NCBI RefSeq assembly: GCF_000426245.1
Contig: NZ_AUEZ01000045.1
Location: 1-64,000 of the forward strand
Source: Bradyrhizobium sp. Ai1a-2
Lineage (GTDB): Bacteria; Pseudomonadota; Alphaproteobacteria; Rhizobiales; Xanthobacteraceae
DNA: 64,000 nt
Reading direction: 5' to 3'
Below, one piece after another: positions 32,875 through 41,338 of the stretch. The notes under the pieces are model-generated. The model saw only the letters and a program-made list of their open reading frames with translations. It made no database searches and was not told the DNA's origin. Each line of letters starts with the position of its first letter. Within the stretch, counting starts at the first letter, position 1. Made by a program: the position numbers and the translations under genes.

Positions 32875-33749
32875 AGCAGACCATCGCGCAGCCGCGCGCC
32901 GCGCCGGCGCGAAACAGGGACATAATCCAACTCGTCAACCGAGGCCTTGGTGATTCGCTCCGCGCCGGACGTCGCTGCAGAGACCGCTGCCGCCGTAACG
33001 ATCGCCACGATCTCGCCAATCAACCCTTCCGAGAGCCGGAAGATCTCTCGCGCCAGCGTCTCATCGGACAAATCGGAACGGCGCGCGAGCGGCAACGCGG
33101 CCTCGAGACTATCGAGGAGCGCGAGGAATTCCTCGTCGTAGCGCCAGCGTGGCGCGGCCATCAGTTCGAACCGGCTTGCCATTTCATCGGTCGCGTTGAT
33201 GAAATCGTACACCGCCACCTCACCGATCAGAACCGGCGATATGTCGAACTGACGGCCGATCCGTCGCAGAAACGCCAGCACCGCCTCCACGTCGCGCGAT
33301 CGGCCGCGCAGCGCATTGTGGAATTCGTCGAAGATCAGGATTTTGGGCTTCAACCCGTCAAACAGATGATCGATCTGCTCCGCCTTGCGGCCGATATCCC
33401 GGCTGTTGCCTGTCGGCGCCCGCAATGCGCTTAGAATGCTTGCGTAGAAATGGGCGAGCCCGGCCCCCTCGCGCGTTTGGACCACCCACACCCGTTGTGA
33501 CTCGGAGGCTTTCAAATGCGCGACGGCGAACCGCTCGGCAATCATAGTCTTGCCGTTGGCGTAGGGCCCGACCAGCATCAGGCCACGGGTGCGCAAGCTC
33601 GGTGGCCGCGACAGCAATTCGTTCAGTCGCTCCATCGCATGCCTGGCGCCGTGATGTCCGATCCAACGCGGCGCCCGGATATAGGCGATCCGCTCCTCCA
33701 GGCTGCGGTCGAGATACGGGCGCACATGATCGAGCAGATGGTCCGCCAT
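32871..33749 (-). CDS. tniB: TniB AAA+ ATPase
   Basis: 292 residues from ATG 33,749 (MADHLLDHVRPYLDRSLEER), three bases from the tniA stop. Motifs are Walker A LVGPYANGKTMIAERFAV, Walker B ILIFDEFHNALRGRSRDVEA, and sensor-like DISPVLIGEVAVYDFIN. TniB is the TnsC-type regulator that links TniQ-bound target to the TniA transposase. The frame is open upstream to 33,836, but that part overlaps tniA and has no family sequence. Confidence 0.9.
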   Translation of the reverse strand: MADHLLDHVRPYLDRSLEERIAYIRAPRWIGHHGARHAMERLNELLSRPPSLRTRGLMLVGPYANGKTMIAERFAVAHLKASESQRVWVVQTREGAGLAHFYASILSALRAPTGNSRDIGRKAEQIDHLFDGLKPKILIFDEFHNALRGRSRDVEAVLAFLRRIGRQFDISPVLIGEVAVYDFINATDEMASRFELMAAPRWRYDEEFLALLDSLEAALPLARRSDLSDETLAREIFRLSEGLIGEIVAIVTAAAVSAATSGAERITKASVDELDYVPVSRRRGARLRDGLL

Positions 33750-33750
33750 C

Positions 33751-35406
33751 TCACCAATCCTCGACCGGCAGCCGGCGCCTTTCGCGGACTGGGCGCTCGG
33801 CCGAAGAGGCGGGCAGCGACGGGCGCATGGCCTCATAGGGCTTGCCGGCCTCGGCTGCGTGAGTCCGGCGCACGGCGTCGCGCAGGTCGACCTTCGAAGG
33901 TTTCGATCCGTCGACGATCTCGGCGATTTGACGCCGCAACGTCACCTTCTCTCTGTCCGATCGCGCGTTTGCGACGCGTCGACAAGCGCGATCGCCTTCG
34001 TGCTCCCACAGCGTCATCGGAGTGAGCAGCCCATCGCGCCGCCCGATGGACTGAAACTCCCTCGTCTCCGGATCCCGGATATAGATGTGGCTGATGTCGC
34101 GGGGATCGTATCGCACTTCGAGCCCACCCAGACGGTCCCGTCGCGGGACCAGACCGCCCAGCCACGGCGAATAATAGTCCAACGCGAACATGCTGACGCC
34201 CTGCGGGGAGAGGCGCCGTTCCGCCCCCGGCAGAAACGCCAGCACGACCCGCGCCGGATCGTCCTCGAAACGCGGGAGATCGCCGCTATTTCGCGTCCAT
34301 TCCGCCGCCGGCGCCTTCAATGTCTTCGCATTCTGCTGCTGATTATGGTCGATCACGGCGAGCGCGACGCACCGCTCGAGGTCGGCGAAACTCAGGCGAG
34401 CGCGCCGCTCCGCGGGATAACCGTCGCGGTCCGCCACGGATCGACCGGTCGCCCCCGGATGCATCGCGAGAATGGCGTTGAGCTTCCCAAGCAACCTTTC
34501 GACCACGCCACCTTCATGGACGCGGCCACGATCGCGGTAGCGTATGCGGACGCCATAATCCTCGCAGCCGCGCTTGAATGCGCGGCCTTTGAACTCTTTC
34601 GCGGAATCGGTGACGAGCAGCCGCGGTCGCCCGAACATCGGCCAGGGGTGCTCTATGCCGCGCGCGGTCAGCCAAGCCTCCTTTGGGCACATCGCCTGCG
34701 CAAGGCATAGGGCGACGGACAGCGCCGACGGCTTTTCGAGGGTCAGACAAAAGCCGAATATGCAGCGCGTCGCCACATCGGCGACAAGCGTCAGGTACGC
34801 CCTGCCGACGAAGACCCCTTCGCCTTCCACCACCTCCACGAAATGGATGTCTGTCGGCGTGTGATCGATCTGACAAACCTCAAGCGGCTTCGACGCGCGG
34901 ATATATCCCGGTCGCGGCTTGAGCCGCAGCAAATGCTTAGGGTTTGCCGACCGCTTTTTGGCGATGTCCTCAGGGCTGAACAGCGACGGAATGCGGCGCT
35001 CGACGGCGCCATAAGAGGGCGAGGCCAGCCCAGCCTCCTCGCAACGGGCGCGGATTTCGGCCACGACAGGCGCTAGCGGCGGCGCCTCCAGCGTCAACCA
35101 TTGCGCGCGCAAGGTCGCGGCGATGATTTCCTCGACTTCATGGTCAAGCCGCTTCTTCCTGGCGCCGCTTGTGCGCGGCAGTAGCGACGATACCCGCCGA
35201 TCGGCACGATAGCGCGCCAGCAAATTGTAGACCTGCCGGGTCGAGAGCCGGAGCTCGGCGGCCGCCCGATCTATCGCTGTTCGGTGCGGGTCGGCCTCAT
35301 CGAGGATCCTGTCAAGTTCACGCGCAACGCGTCGCGCCGCCAGCCACACCTCGTCCGACGGCGTGGACACTGAGATGGTTGTTCGGGTTCGCGTTTGATG
35401 CAGCAA
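33751..35406 (-). CDS. tniA: TniA DDE transposase (Mu/Tn5053 type)
   Basis: 551 residues. N-terminal helix-turn-helix (AIDRAAAELRLSTRQVYNLL), then an rve-type DDE core: VCQIDHTPTDI (first D), LLVTDSAKEFKG (second D), GGVVERLLGKL (E). A Mu-type beta-barrel C-terminus follows (PWLGGLVPRRDRLGGLEVRY, then SHIYIRD). It starts with TTG at 35,406; a GTG at 35,370 is an alternative, and neither has a good ribosome site. It lies next to the right transposon end, reads inward, and appears intact. Confidence 0.9.
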   Translation of the reverse strand: MLHQTRTRTTISVSTPSDEVWLAARRVARELDRILDEADPHRTAIDRAAAELRLSTRQVYNLLARYRADRRVSSLLPRTSGARKKRLDHEVEEIIAATLRAQWLTLEAPPLAPVVAEIRARCEEAGLASPSYGAVERRIPSLFSPEDIAKKRSANPKHLLRLKPRPGYIRASKPLEVCQIDHTPTDIHFVEVVEGEGVFVGRAYLTLVADVATRCIFGFCLTLEKPSALSVALCLAQAMCPKEAWLTARGIEHPWPMFGRPRLLVTDSAKEFKGRAFKRGCEDYGVRIRYRDRGRVHEGGVVERLLGKLNAILAMHPGATGRSVADRDGYPAERRARLSFADLERCVALAVIDHNQQQNAKTLKAPAAEWTRNSGDLPRFEDDPARVVLAFLPGAERRLSPQGVSMFALDYYSPWLGGLVPRRDRLGGLEVRYDPRDISHIYIRDPETREFQSIGRRDGLLTPMTLWEHEGDRACRRVANARSDREKVTLRRQIAEIVDGSKPSKVDLRDAVRRTHAAEAGKPYEAMRPSLPASSAERPVRERRRLPVEDW

Positions 35407-35488
35407 GCCGAGCGGTCACTGAAATCGTTAGCGGAAAATTTGGCTCGGTTTACTCCCTAAACCTAAACAATATATGAGCTTTGCGCCG

Positions 35489-35513
35489 TTGAAATCGGGA
35501 AGTGAAAGCGACA
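35489..35513 (-). repeat. Right terminal inverted repeat of the tniABQ transposon
   Basis: Read inward on the minus strand it begins TGTCGCTTTCACTTCCCGAT. A second related site lies at 35,419-35,437 (CTGAAATCGTTAGCGGAAA on the plus strand). Confidence 0.85.
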
Positions 35514-36606
35514 ACTTGCGACCGCCGAGGACGCGCTTGCCCGCCTCGACGAGCGCCTCGCAAAGAGCCCAATTCGGGATGGGTGGATCAGCCGAAACCA
35601 CTTCACCGATGCCTGCGCCAGTCTATGGCTGGAGGGCGAGCTCGTCCACCTCGAAGATCTGGTTCTCCATGACGCCGGCATGGATATCCGCGCACCGACC
35701 CACGAGCTGACTCGGGCACGCGCCGTGCTGCGCGCCCGCCGTCGCATCGACCGGGAAAAGCCCGACTGGGCGTTGTCGCCGGCCGGCCTTGCCGCCTTGC
35801 GCGGCCTGGACGGGACGAGCGACATGGAAGGGGCAGGCGGCGAGCGGGAAGAGGGTGGAGCAGGGGATTGCGATGCGAAGGACGCCGGCGATGGGCTGGA
35901 GGCGGCGCTCGAACTAGCCGCAAATGACGATCGGCTGTCTGAGGCGCTCGCTGCCGTCGATGCCGCGATGGCCAAGACCGATCGTGCCCTCGCCAGCGAT
36001 AGCCCGAGTCAATTCCGTTACGCGACCGATCGCGATCCGCTGGTGTACGACATCGACTGGGACGAGGACGACCGCCTCGACGCCTGGCGCGCCAGCCTCG
36101 ATGAGGCCCGCAGCCTGCCGCCGACGCTCGCAGCGGCCATCGCGGCCGACGCATGGCGCAGCATCGAACCGCTACAGCACAGGCCATGGCTGGGCCAATT
36201 GCTGGCAGCGGCGCTGTTGCGTCAACGTGGCAAAACGCGCTCGCACCTCGCCTGCCTGCACGACGGGCTAAAAACCATCCCGCGCGAACGGCGCCGGTCG
36301 CGCGACACAGCGACGCGGCTTGTGGCGGAGCTAGATGCGATCACGGCTGCAGCCGAGGCCGGGTTGAAGACGCACGATCGCTGGCTCAACCAGCGCACCC
36401 TCCTCCTTCGGAAACTTACCGGCCGCCGGTCCACTTCCAAACTGCCGGCGCTCGTCGATTACGTGTTGACCCGCCCGGTTGTCTCTGCCGGCATGATCGC
36501 TGAAGAATTGGGAATCACGTCACGCGCGGCGTTGAGCCTGGTGATCGAGCTCGGCCTGCGCGAGGCCACCGGGCGAGGGCGGTACCGGGCCTGGGGAATC
36601 CTCTAG
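35514..36606 (+). pseudogene. 3' part of the interrupted RHE_PE00001-family gene
   Basis: From 35,517 the frame reads ATAEDALARLDERLAKSPIR, then DGWISRNHFTDACASLWLEG, and continues without a break to the stop at 36,604-36,606, ending TGRGRYRAWGIL. An in-frame TGA lies inside the transposon end (35,503-35,505) and there is no start codon before ATG 35,680, which would give a protein lacking about the first 95 residues. It is therefore the severed C-terminal part of the gene begun at 30,319. If expressed from 35,680 it would still contain the HTH domain, which could interfere with the intact homologue. Confidence 0.85.
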
Positions 36607-36721
36607 GAGACCTCGAGGCGGCCGATACAGATCGCACCGCGCTCGAGCGGTTGGCCGACATGCGCGCGTTCAAGATCTTACACATCGTAGTCTCTGCGTT
36701 TGTCTCTGCCTTTTGGCAGGC

Positions 36722-36748
36722 GAAGGCCTCGCCTCTGGCGAGGCCTTC
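36722..36748. terminator. Bidirectional terminator-like hairpin
   Basis: GAAGGCCTCGCC-TCT-GGCGAGGCCTTC, 12 perfect pairs, between the convergent RHE_PE00001 remnant and DUF736 gene 2. Confidence 0.7.
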
Positions 36749-36760
36749 TTGCGCAGGGTT

Positions 36761-37075
36761 TCAGTCGCGGCTCGGGCGAGACCAGATGAGCGAGTGGCCT
36801 TCCTCGCCTTCGATCTCGACCAGCGTCGCGTAGATCGGCGCCGCAAAGCTCGGGTCGTCGAGCTTGACCGAGAGATAGTCGCGGTTCTGCTCCTGGGACT
36901 TCTTCTTCCACGCGGCGCCGAACTCGATGGTGCCGGCGAAGATGCGGAAGTCCGGGGCTTTCTCGGAGGTGCGGTCGGCCGCGACGATCTTGGCCTTCAC
37001 GTTGCCGAGGGCGAGAGTCTTGACGGTACCCACGAAGCCATTGCCGTTCACGGTGAAGTTGCCGATGGTAGCCAT
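36761..37075 (-). CDS. DUF736 protein, copy 2
   Basis: 104 residues from ATG 37,075 (MATIGNFTVNGNGFVGTVKT). Same family as 20,563-20,874: EKAPDFRIFAGTIEFGAAW, RDYLSVKLDDPSFAAPIYAT, and the ending LIWSRPSRD. The two copies are clearly diverged, so duplication is old or they arrived separately. The upstream leader is conserved with that of copy 1. The function of DUF736 is unknown. It precedes the terminator hairpin at 36,722-36,748. Confidence 0.9.
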   Translation of the reverse strand: MATIGNFTVNGNGFVGTVKTLALGNVKAKIVAADRTSEKAPDFRIFAGTIEFGAAWKKKSQEQNRDYLSVKLDDPSFAAPIYATLVEIEGEEGHSLIWSRPSRD

Positions 37076-37360
37076 GTTCGTATCCTCTTTCGGTTCTCGG
37101 GCCGCGACCACCGCGACCTCGATGGCTGTCGTTGACCGAAGGCGATTGGACCGCACCCGAAGGGCCGGCACGAAGTAGAGGGCGGCCAGGGCGAGGCTTT
37201 CTTGCCTCGCGAGGAATGGGCGCGCAGCGCCCAGGGGAAGAAAGCCGCGAACGGCCGTTGCGGTCGTGGAATCGAGGCGGAGCGCAGCGACGACGGCCTT
37301 CGGTTAGACATGCCAAATCGAGGACGCACTGGGCGCGTCAGGCCGACCGAGGGGATATGA
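37076..37360 (-). promoter_or_regulatory. Long conserved 5' leader of DUF736 gene 2
   Basis: It shares ordered sequence blocks with 20,875-21,130, including CCGCGACCTCGATGGC, CACCCGAAGGGCCG, GCGAGGAATGG and a segment around GGGGAAGAAAG. There is no gene here. From 37,361 to 37,640 nothing further stands out. Confidence 0.45.
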
Positions 37361-37648
37361 CTGGTGAGAAGCAGGCGCACCGCACGACAACGGCGGGGCC
37401 ACGCAGCCAAGAGACTCGCCCGCGCCCCTGAAGGTTCTTTCAAGCTACGATCACCGCGAGTGGATGCCGGACGAACGCAATTCGTGCTGTATCGCCCTTG
37501 AGCTGCTGCGGGAAGACACCCATTGAGGAGCGGACGGATATCTCGGGATCCCAGCGGCCCCACGCGGAAAATCCTACCCGCGCTAGACGAGGTGATGGGG
37601 AAGAGCCTCCGCCTCCGGAAGACGGAAGCGCACGACTTTGCACACAAG

Positions 37649-37676
37649 AAGGACCTCGCCGCTAGGCGAGGCCTTG
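37649..37676. terminator. Hairpin after the ardC 3' part
   Basis: CCTCGCC-GCTA-GGCGAGG core (37,654-37,671) with partly paired flanks AAGGA and GCCTT. It lies about 50 bases beyond the ardC stop on the minus strand and resembles the hairpin at 36,722-36,748. Confidence 0.55.
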
Positions 37677-37726
37677 GTGAGCTCATGAAGGCTGAAGAGC
37701 AAGGGCAAGACGCGATGGCGTCGCGC

Positions 37727-38026
37727 TCATGCTGCCTGGTCGATTTCGGCCGGCTTCGGCTGAAGATCGTGCAAATAGTTCACGGCGCGCTGCGCGTGCG
37801 CCGCCGCTGAAAAAATGAAGCGCTTGTCGTTGGCCAGCACTTCCAGCCACGACGCAAGGTAACTCGCGTGGTCGGCGCGCGGCTCAAGCTCCGGCACGAT
37901 GCCGAGATCGGCGCTGAGGAACCAGCTTCCGAGTTCGGCCACAAGCTCCTCGCGGGCGCGCTCGCTCCTATCCTTCGCGTAGCGGCTAAGATCGCGATTG
38001 ACGCGGTGCGCCGGCGCGGTCCAATG
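37727..38026 (-). pseudogene. ardC: ardC, 3' part (C-terminal domain)
   Basis: In the minus frame ending at 37,727 the sequence from the CAT-TGG codons (38,021-38,026) reads HWTAPAHRVNRDLSRYAKDR, then EELVAELGSWFLSADLGIVP and SYLASWLEVLANDKRFIFSA. This is the second half of the ArdC metallopeptidase-like domain and follows directly on AHECV at 41,336. Between them lies a 3.3-kb recombinase-trio element. ArdC is an antirestriction protein that protects incoming plasmid DNA. The split makes it inactive unless the element excises. Confidence 0.88.
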
Positions 38027-38032
38027 CCCACT

Positions 38033-38048
38033 ATGCCGATATCGGCAT
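38033..38048. repeat. 16-bp palindrome at the left end of RIT element 1
   Basis: ATGCCGATATCGGCAT, perfect, three bases outside the left 33-bp repeat. It is probably part of the recombinase core site. Confidence 0.7.
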
Positions 38049-38051
38049 AAC

Positions 38052-38084
38052 GTGCATAATGCCGCGATCCGGATTATGCCGCAT
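38052..38084 (+). repeat. RIT element 1 left terminal inverted repeat
   Basis: 33 bp beginning GTGCATAATGCCGCGATCCG, perfectly inverted at 41,306-41,338. Confidence 0.9.
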
Positions 38085-38139
38085 GGCCTCTGTTGGACGC
38101 TGGATAGCCCGGCGTTGGCCATGCGGCTGTTCGGCATAA

Positions 38140-39132
38140 TCAGAGCCCTTCCAGGAACGCGAGGAGTTTGTCGTCCGGCCGGAACCGACCCGGCGGCGCG
38201 GCTGGTGCAGCGACGCGAGCGAGCGCCTTTTCCTTCATCCGCATATCGGCGTGGATGTAGATCTGGGTGGTCTCGACGTTCTCGTGACCAAGCCAGAGCG
38301 CTATCACGGCAGGATCGACGCCATGGTGGAGCAGGTCCATCGCCGTGCTGTGGCGCAGCGTATGTGGCGTGACCCGCTTGGTGCCGATGCTCGGGCACGC
38401 GCGCGCCGCCGTGAGGCAGTGCTTGCGGACCAAATGCTCGAGAGCATCGCGGCTCAGCCGTTCGCCCCGGATCGACGGGAACAGCGGCTTTCCCTCATCT
38501 TTGTCGTTGCCGATCCACGTCGCCAGCAGCTTGGCTGTCTCGCGGCGAAGCGGGGTGGCGCGCTCCTTCCGGCCCTTGCCCATGCAACGGATATGCGCAC
38601 CGGTGCCAAACACAACATCGCCCCTCGTGAGGCCGACCAGTTCGGAAGCTCGTAGACCTGTCTGGACCGCGAGCAGCAGCAGAGCATGATCGCGCCGTCC
38701 CGCCCACGTGGTGCGATCCGGAGCTGCCAACAGCGCCGCCATTTCCGCGGTATCGAGGAACGTGACCGCACGCTTCACATAGCGCTTGTTGGGCATGGCG
38801 AGGATACGCTGGCAGTGCAGCAACCAGGTCGGATCGGTCATCGCGACGAAGCGGAAGAACGATCGGATCGCCGCGAGCCGGGTGTTGCGGCTGCGAGCGC
38901 TATTGCCCCGCGCGGTCTCGGTGTGGGCGAGGAAGTCCGCGACCAGATCGGCGTCGATATCTTCGACCGTCAGGTTGACAGGCGGCTTGTTGCGGCGAGC
39001 GCTCGCGTATCTGAGCAGCAGCCGGAACGTATCGCGATAGCCGGCGACCGTATGTCGGCTCGCCTCCAATTGCGTGCAAAGCCGATCGGTGAAGAAGCGC
39101 TGGATCAGCGCAGGCAAGGCGACGGCGCTCAT
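38140..39132 (-). CDS. RIT element 1 tyrosine recombinase C
   Basis: 330 residues starting MSAVALPALIQRFFTDRLCT. Core-binding N-domain, then the catalytic domain with the conserved Arg in TGLRASELVGL, the HxLRH box in TPHTLRHSTAMDLLHHG, and WLGHENVETTQIYIHAD with the terminal tyrosine. It is the last of three coupled genes; its ATG overlaps the stop of recombinase B (39,129-39,132). It is similar in layout and in the MxLLxxGVDxxVIALWLGHE wording to the third recombinase of RIT element 2 (57,033-58,037). It appears intact. Confidence 0.92.
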   Translation of the reverse strand: MSAVALPALIQRFFTDRLCTQLEASRHTVAGYRDTFRLLLRYASARRNKPPVNLTVEDIDADLVADFLAHTETARGNSARSRNTRLAAIRSFFRFVAMTDPTWLLHCQRILAMPNKRYVKRAVTFLDTAEMAALLAAPDRTTWAGRRDHALLLLAVQTGLRASELVGLTRGDVVFGTGAHIRCMGKGRKERATPLRRETAKLLATWIGNDKDEGKPLFPSIRGERLSRDALEHLVRKHCLTAARACPSIGTKRVTPHTLRHSTAMDLLHHGVDPAVIALWLGHENVETTQIYIHADMRMKEKALARVAAPAAPPGRFRPDDKLLAFLEGL

Positions 39133-40008
39133 TGTGCGATCTCCCCGCCGCTCGCGGTGGCGCGGCCCATCGCTAGATCGAGCAGTTCCGGGACCGCCTG
39201 CAGATACCAGTATGTTCCGGAGGGGTTGCTATGACCCAGATAGATCGTCAGCCGGATCATCTCGCGCGCCGGGTCCTTGCCGGTCCGGTACCAGTTGATC
39301 ATCGTACGCACGGCGAAGGTGTGGCGCAGGTCGTGGATGCGCGGTCCCCGGCCATGCCGCTGGTACTGTTGCTCGGATCGCAATCCGATCTGCTGGCATG
39401 CTTGCGCAAAGTTGTAGCGGGCCCCACAGTCGGTGAGCCGGGTCGCCTTGTCAGTTACGAACAGCGGCTTCGCCGGATGACCGATCAACCGGTCGCGCTC
39501 GACGCGATAGTCTAGCAGTCGCTCGACGGTGCTGGGGTCGAGCGGCAGTAACCGCTCCTTACCGTTCTTACCCTGTCGGACGCGTAACACACCATTATCG
39601 GCGTCGAGGTCGTCTCCATCGAGCGCCAGTGCCTCGCTGACGCGCAAGCCTGTGATCGCTATGAGTGCGAACAGCGTCGAGCAGGTCAGTCCGCGCAACC
39701 CGCAAATCGACGGCAGCGCCTTTGCGGCCGCGATAATCGAAGCGACCTCGGCATCGCTGTAGATATACGGACGCGAGCGCATCACAATATTCGGCAACAG
39801 GCCCCGTGGCGGGGCTTCATGTGCCGGATCAAAGCTGCTCAGCCACTGCGCGAAGAGGCGTACGACGGTAAGCCGTGTCGATATGCGTCGCACGCTCGCG
39901 GTCGGCGAACCGCGTGAAGCGGCGGAGGATGCGCTCGCTGGTGCTCAGGTCGTAGCCGAGGCTGCGCCGCACAGCCAGATAGCGGTCGAGTTGGGAGGTG
40001 AGGCTCAT
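39129..40008 (-). pseudogene. RIT element 1 tyrosine recombinase B, frameshifted near the N-terminus
   Basis: The natural start is ATG 40,008, overlapping the stop of recombinase A (ATGA). From there the frame reads MSLTSQLDRYLAVRRSLGYD, then TSERILRRFTRFADRERATH, and IDTA. It then continues in another frame as VVRLFAQWLSSFDPAHEAPP and on through TGLRVSEALAL, IHDLRHTFAVR and YLGHSNPSGTYWYLQAVPEL to 39,129. One extra base near 39,865-39,880 causes the shift. A GTG at 39,893 in the second frame could give a 254-residue protein with the catalytic domain only. The whole enzyme is therefore probably lost in this copy. Confidence 0.8.
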
Positions 40009-41216
40009 TGCGCGCCTCCCACCACGGGCCAGGGCATTGCCATCGACCGCAGCCCATCGATGTCGAGACGGGCATATATCATGGTCGATGTGCGTGAGCG
40101 GTGCCGCAGCACGTCGCCTACCTCGTCGAGCGATGCTCCCGAGTTCACCAACTGGATGGCGAGGCTATGACGTAGCAGGTGCGATCCCACATAAGGCGTT
40201 ACCGGCTTCTGGCCGGTTGCCTTCAGGGCATCCTTTAGGACGGCGTTGACGATCTGGCTGTCCTTGAACGGACGGTGCGGCGCGCGATGGGTAACGAACA
40301 TCATGCGGCAGGACGTGGGGCCGCGCTCCTCGCGCAGATAGCGGCTCAGCGCATCGCCAACCTCCGAACTGATCGGCACGCGATCGTGGAGTTTGCCCTT
40401 GCCACGAACCAAGAGTTCGCCCGCGCGCCAGTCGACGTCGTCCAACCGGATCGCGATGACCTCGGCAGCACGCAAGCCGAGCCGGGCCATGATGAGCAGC
40501 ATCGCATAGTCCCGAGCGCCGTGCCGAGGGTTATGGCGCACGTTGGCGAGCACGGCCTCCACGCCCTCGGGCGATAGATGGCGCGGCAGGCGTGCGCCCC
40601 AGCGCTTCGCCGTTCTAGGCAGGCTCAGCGCCAGATTGGTCGCCGTCGCGCCGCTGCCGAACAGATATTGTAGGAAGATACGAACATGCGTTGCCACCGT
40701 TTTGTCGCGACGCGCGCTTACCAACACATGCTCGATGAAGCTGATCACGTCGGCGGGCCGCAACCTCCCCGGATCAACAGTCGCATCACCAAAGCGATGG
40801 TCAAGGAACCGGTTGGCGAACCGCAGCGTGTGATAGATCGTCCGCGGGCTAAGGCCGCGATGCTTGACCAGATAGCTCTCGAAGTCCGCCAATAGGGCCG
40901 CACGCGCTTGCTGCGCCTCGGTCAACGCTACCGGATGCGTCACGCCGATATCGAGCAGATGCTGCGCGAACCGGCGGGCCAACCTATAGGGCCATATCGT
41001 GCCGATCTTCTTGCGCGGCACCTTGCGTCCCAGATGCTCGGCCATGTCGAGCGTCAACGCTGAAGGATTGATACCCTGGACATCCATCGCGTGCCCCACC
41101 TTCCGCAAGATCGATAGGTAGGTCTTGACCGTGCCGGCGCTGTAATTCTCCGCCGCAAAACTCGCTGCGAACGAGCCCAGATGCGGCTCGATGCAGGTCT
41201 GCAAATATTGAGGCAT
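40005..41216 (-). CDS. RIT element 1 tyrosine recombinase A
   Basis: 403 residues starting MPQYLQTCIEPHLGSFAASF. It is the first gene of the trio. N-terminal SAM-like core-binding part (HRGLSPRTIYHTLRFANRFL), then the catalytic residues: Arg in LGLRAAEVIAI, HLLRHSLAIQLVNSGASL, LRHRSRTSTMIYARLD with the tyrosine. The end overlaps the start of recombinase B. It matches the first recombinase of RIT element 2 in order and in the VNSG...LRHRS wording. Intact. Confidence 0.92.
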   Translation of the reverse strand: MPQYLQTCIEPHLGSFAASFAAENYSAGTVKTYLSILRKVGHAMDVQGINPSALTLDMAEHLGRKVPRKKIGTIWPYRLARRFAQHLLDIGVTHPVALTEAQQARAALLADFESYLVKHRGLSPRTIYHTLRFANRFLDHRFGDATVDPGRLRPADVISFIEHVLVSARRDKTVATHVRIFLQYLFGSGATATNLALSLPRTAKRWGARLPRHLSPEGVEAVLANVRHNPRHGARDYAMLLIMARLGLRAAEVIAIRLDDVDWRAGELLVRGKGKLHDRVPISSEVGDALSRYLREERGPTSCRMMFVTHRAPHRPFKDSQIVNAVLKDALKATGQKPVTPYVGSHLLRHSLAIQLVNSGASLDEVGDVLRHRSRTSTMIYARLDIDGLRSMAMPWPVVGGAQ

Positions 41217-41305
41217 GATCTTCGTGCTCCTTGTTGTTGGAGCGACGAAGATTATGCCGAATGGGATTGGCGCGATTATGCCGCCAACCGCGCCCAGCCG
41301 AGCAG

Positions 41306-41338
41306 ATGCGGCATAATCCGGATCGCGGCATTATGCAC
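41306..41338 (-). repeat. RIT element 1 right terminal inverted repeat
   Basis: 33 bp, exact inverse of 38,052-38,084, directly joined to the ardC codons for AHECV. Confidence 0.9.

Larger units (their letters stand above)
30440..35513. mobile_element. Tn5053/Tn7-like tniABQ transposon inserted in a RHE_PE00001 gene
   Basis: A 5,074-bp element. The 25-bp ends start 5'-TGTCGCTTTC and are imperfect inverted repeats (21 of 25 identical). Each end has a second internal copy of the TTTC-N7-CGATTTCA motif, as for multi-site transposase binding. Contents are a complete RHE_PE00001 homologue (plus strand) and tniA-tniB-tniQ (minus strand). There is no resolvase gene. The 5 bases left (CGCGC) and right (ACTTG) do not match, so no target duplication is visible. 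Confidence 0.85.
38027..41338. mobile_element. RIT element 1 (three tyrosine recombinases) inserted in ardC
   Basis: About 3.3 kb with perfect 33-bp inverted repeats at 38,052-38,084 and 41,306-41,338. Outside the left repeat is a perfect 16-bp palindrome ATGCCGATATCGGCAT (38,033-38,048). Three overlapping recombinase genes on the minus strand fill the inside, which is the definition of a recombinase-in-trio element. The exact left border lies between 38,027 and 38,052. Confidence 0.88.

Noticed and set aside
32212..32925. A 237-codon plus-strand frame in the transposon
   Set aside because: Antisense to tniQ, which has clear zinc-finger motifs.
35474..35710. A 78-codon plus-strand frame starting at ATG 35,474
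   Set aside because: It begins inside the transposon end and runs in the wrong frame through the severed RHE_PE00001 gene.
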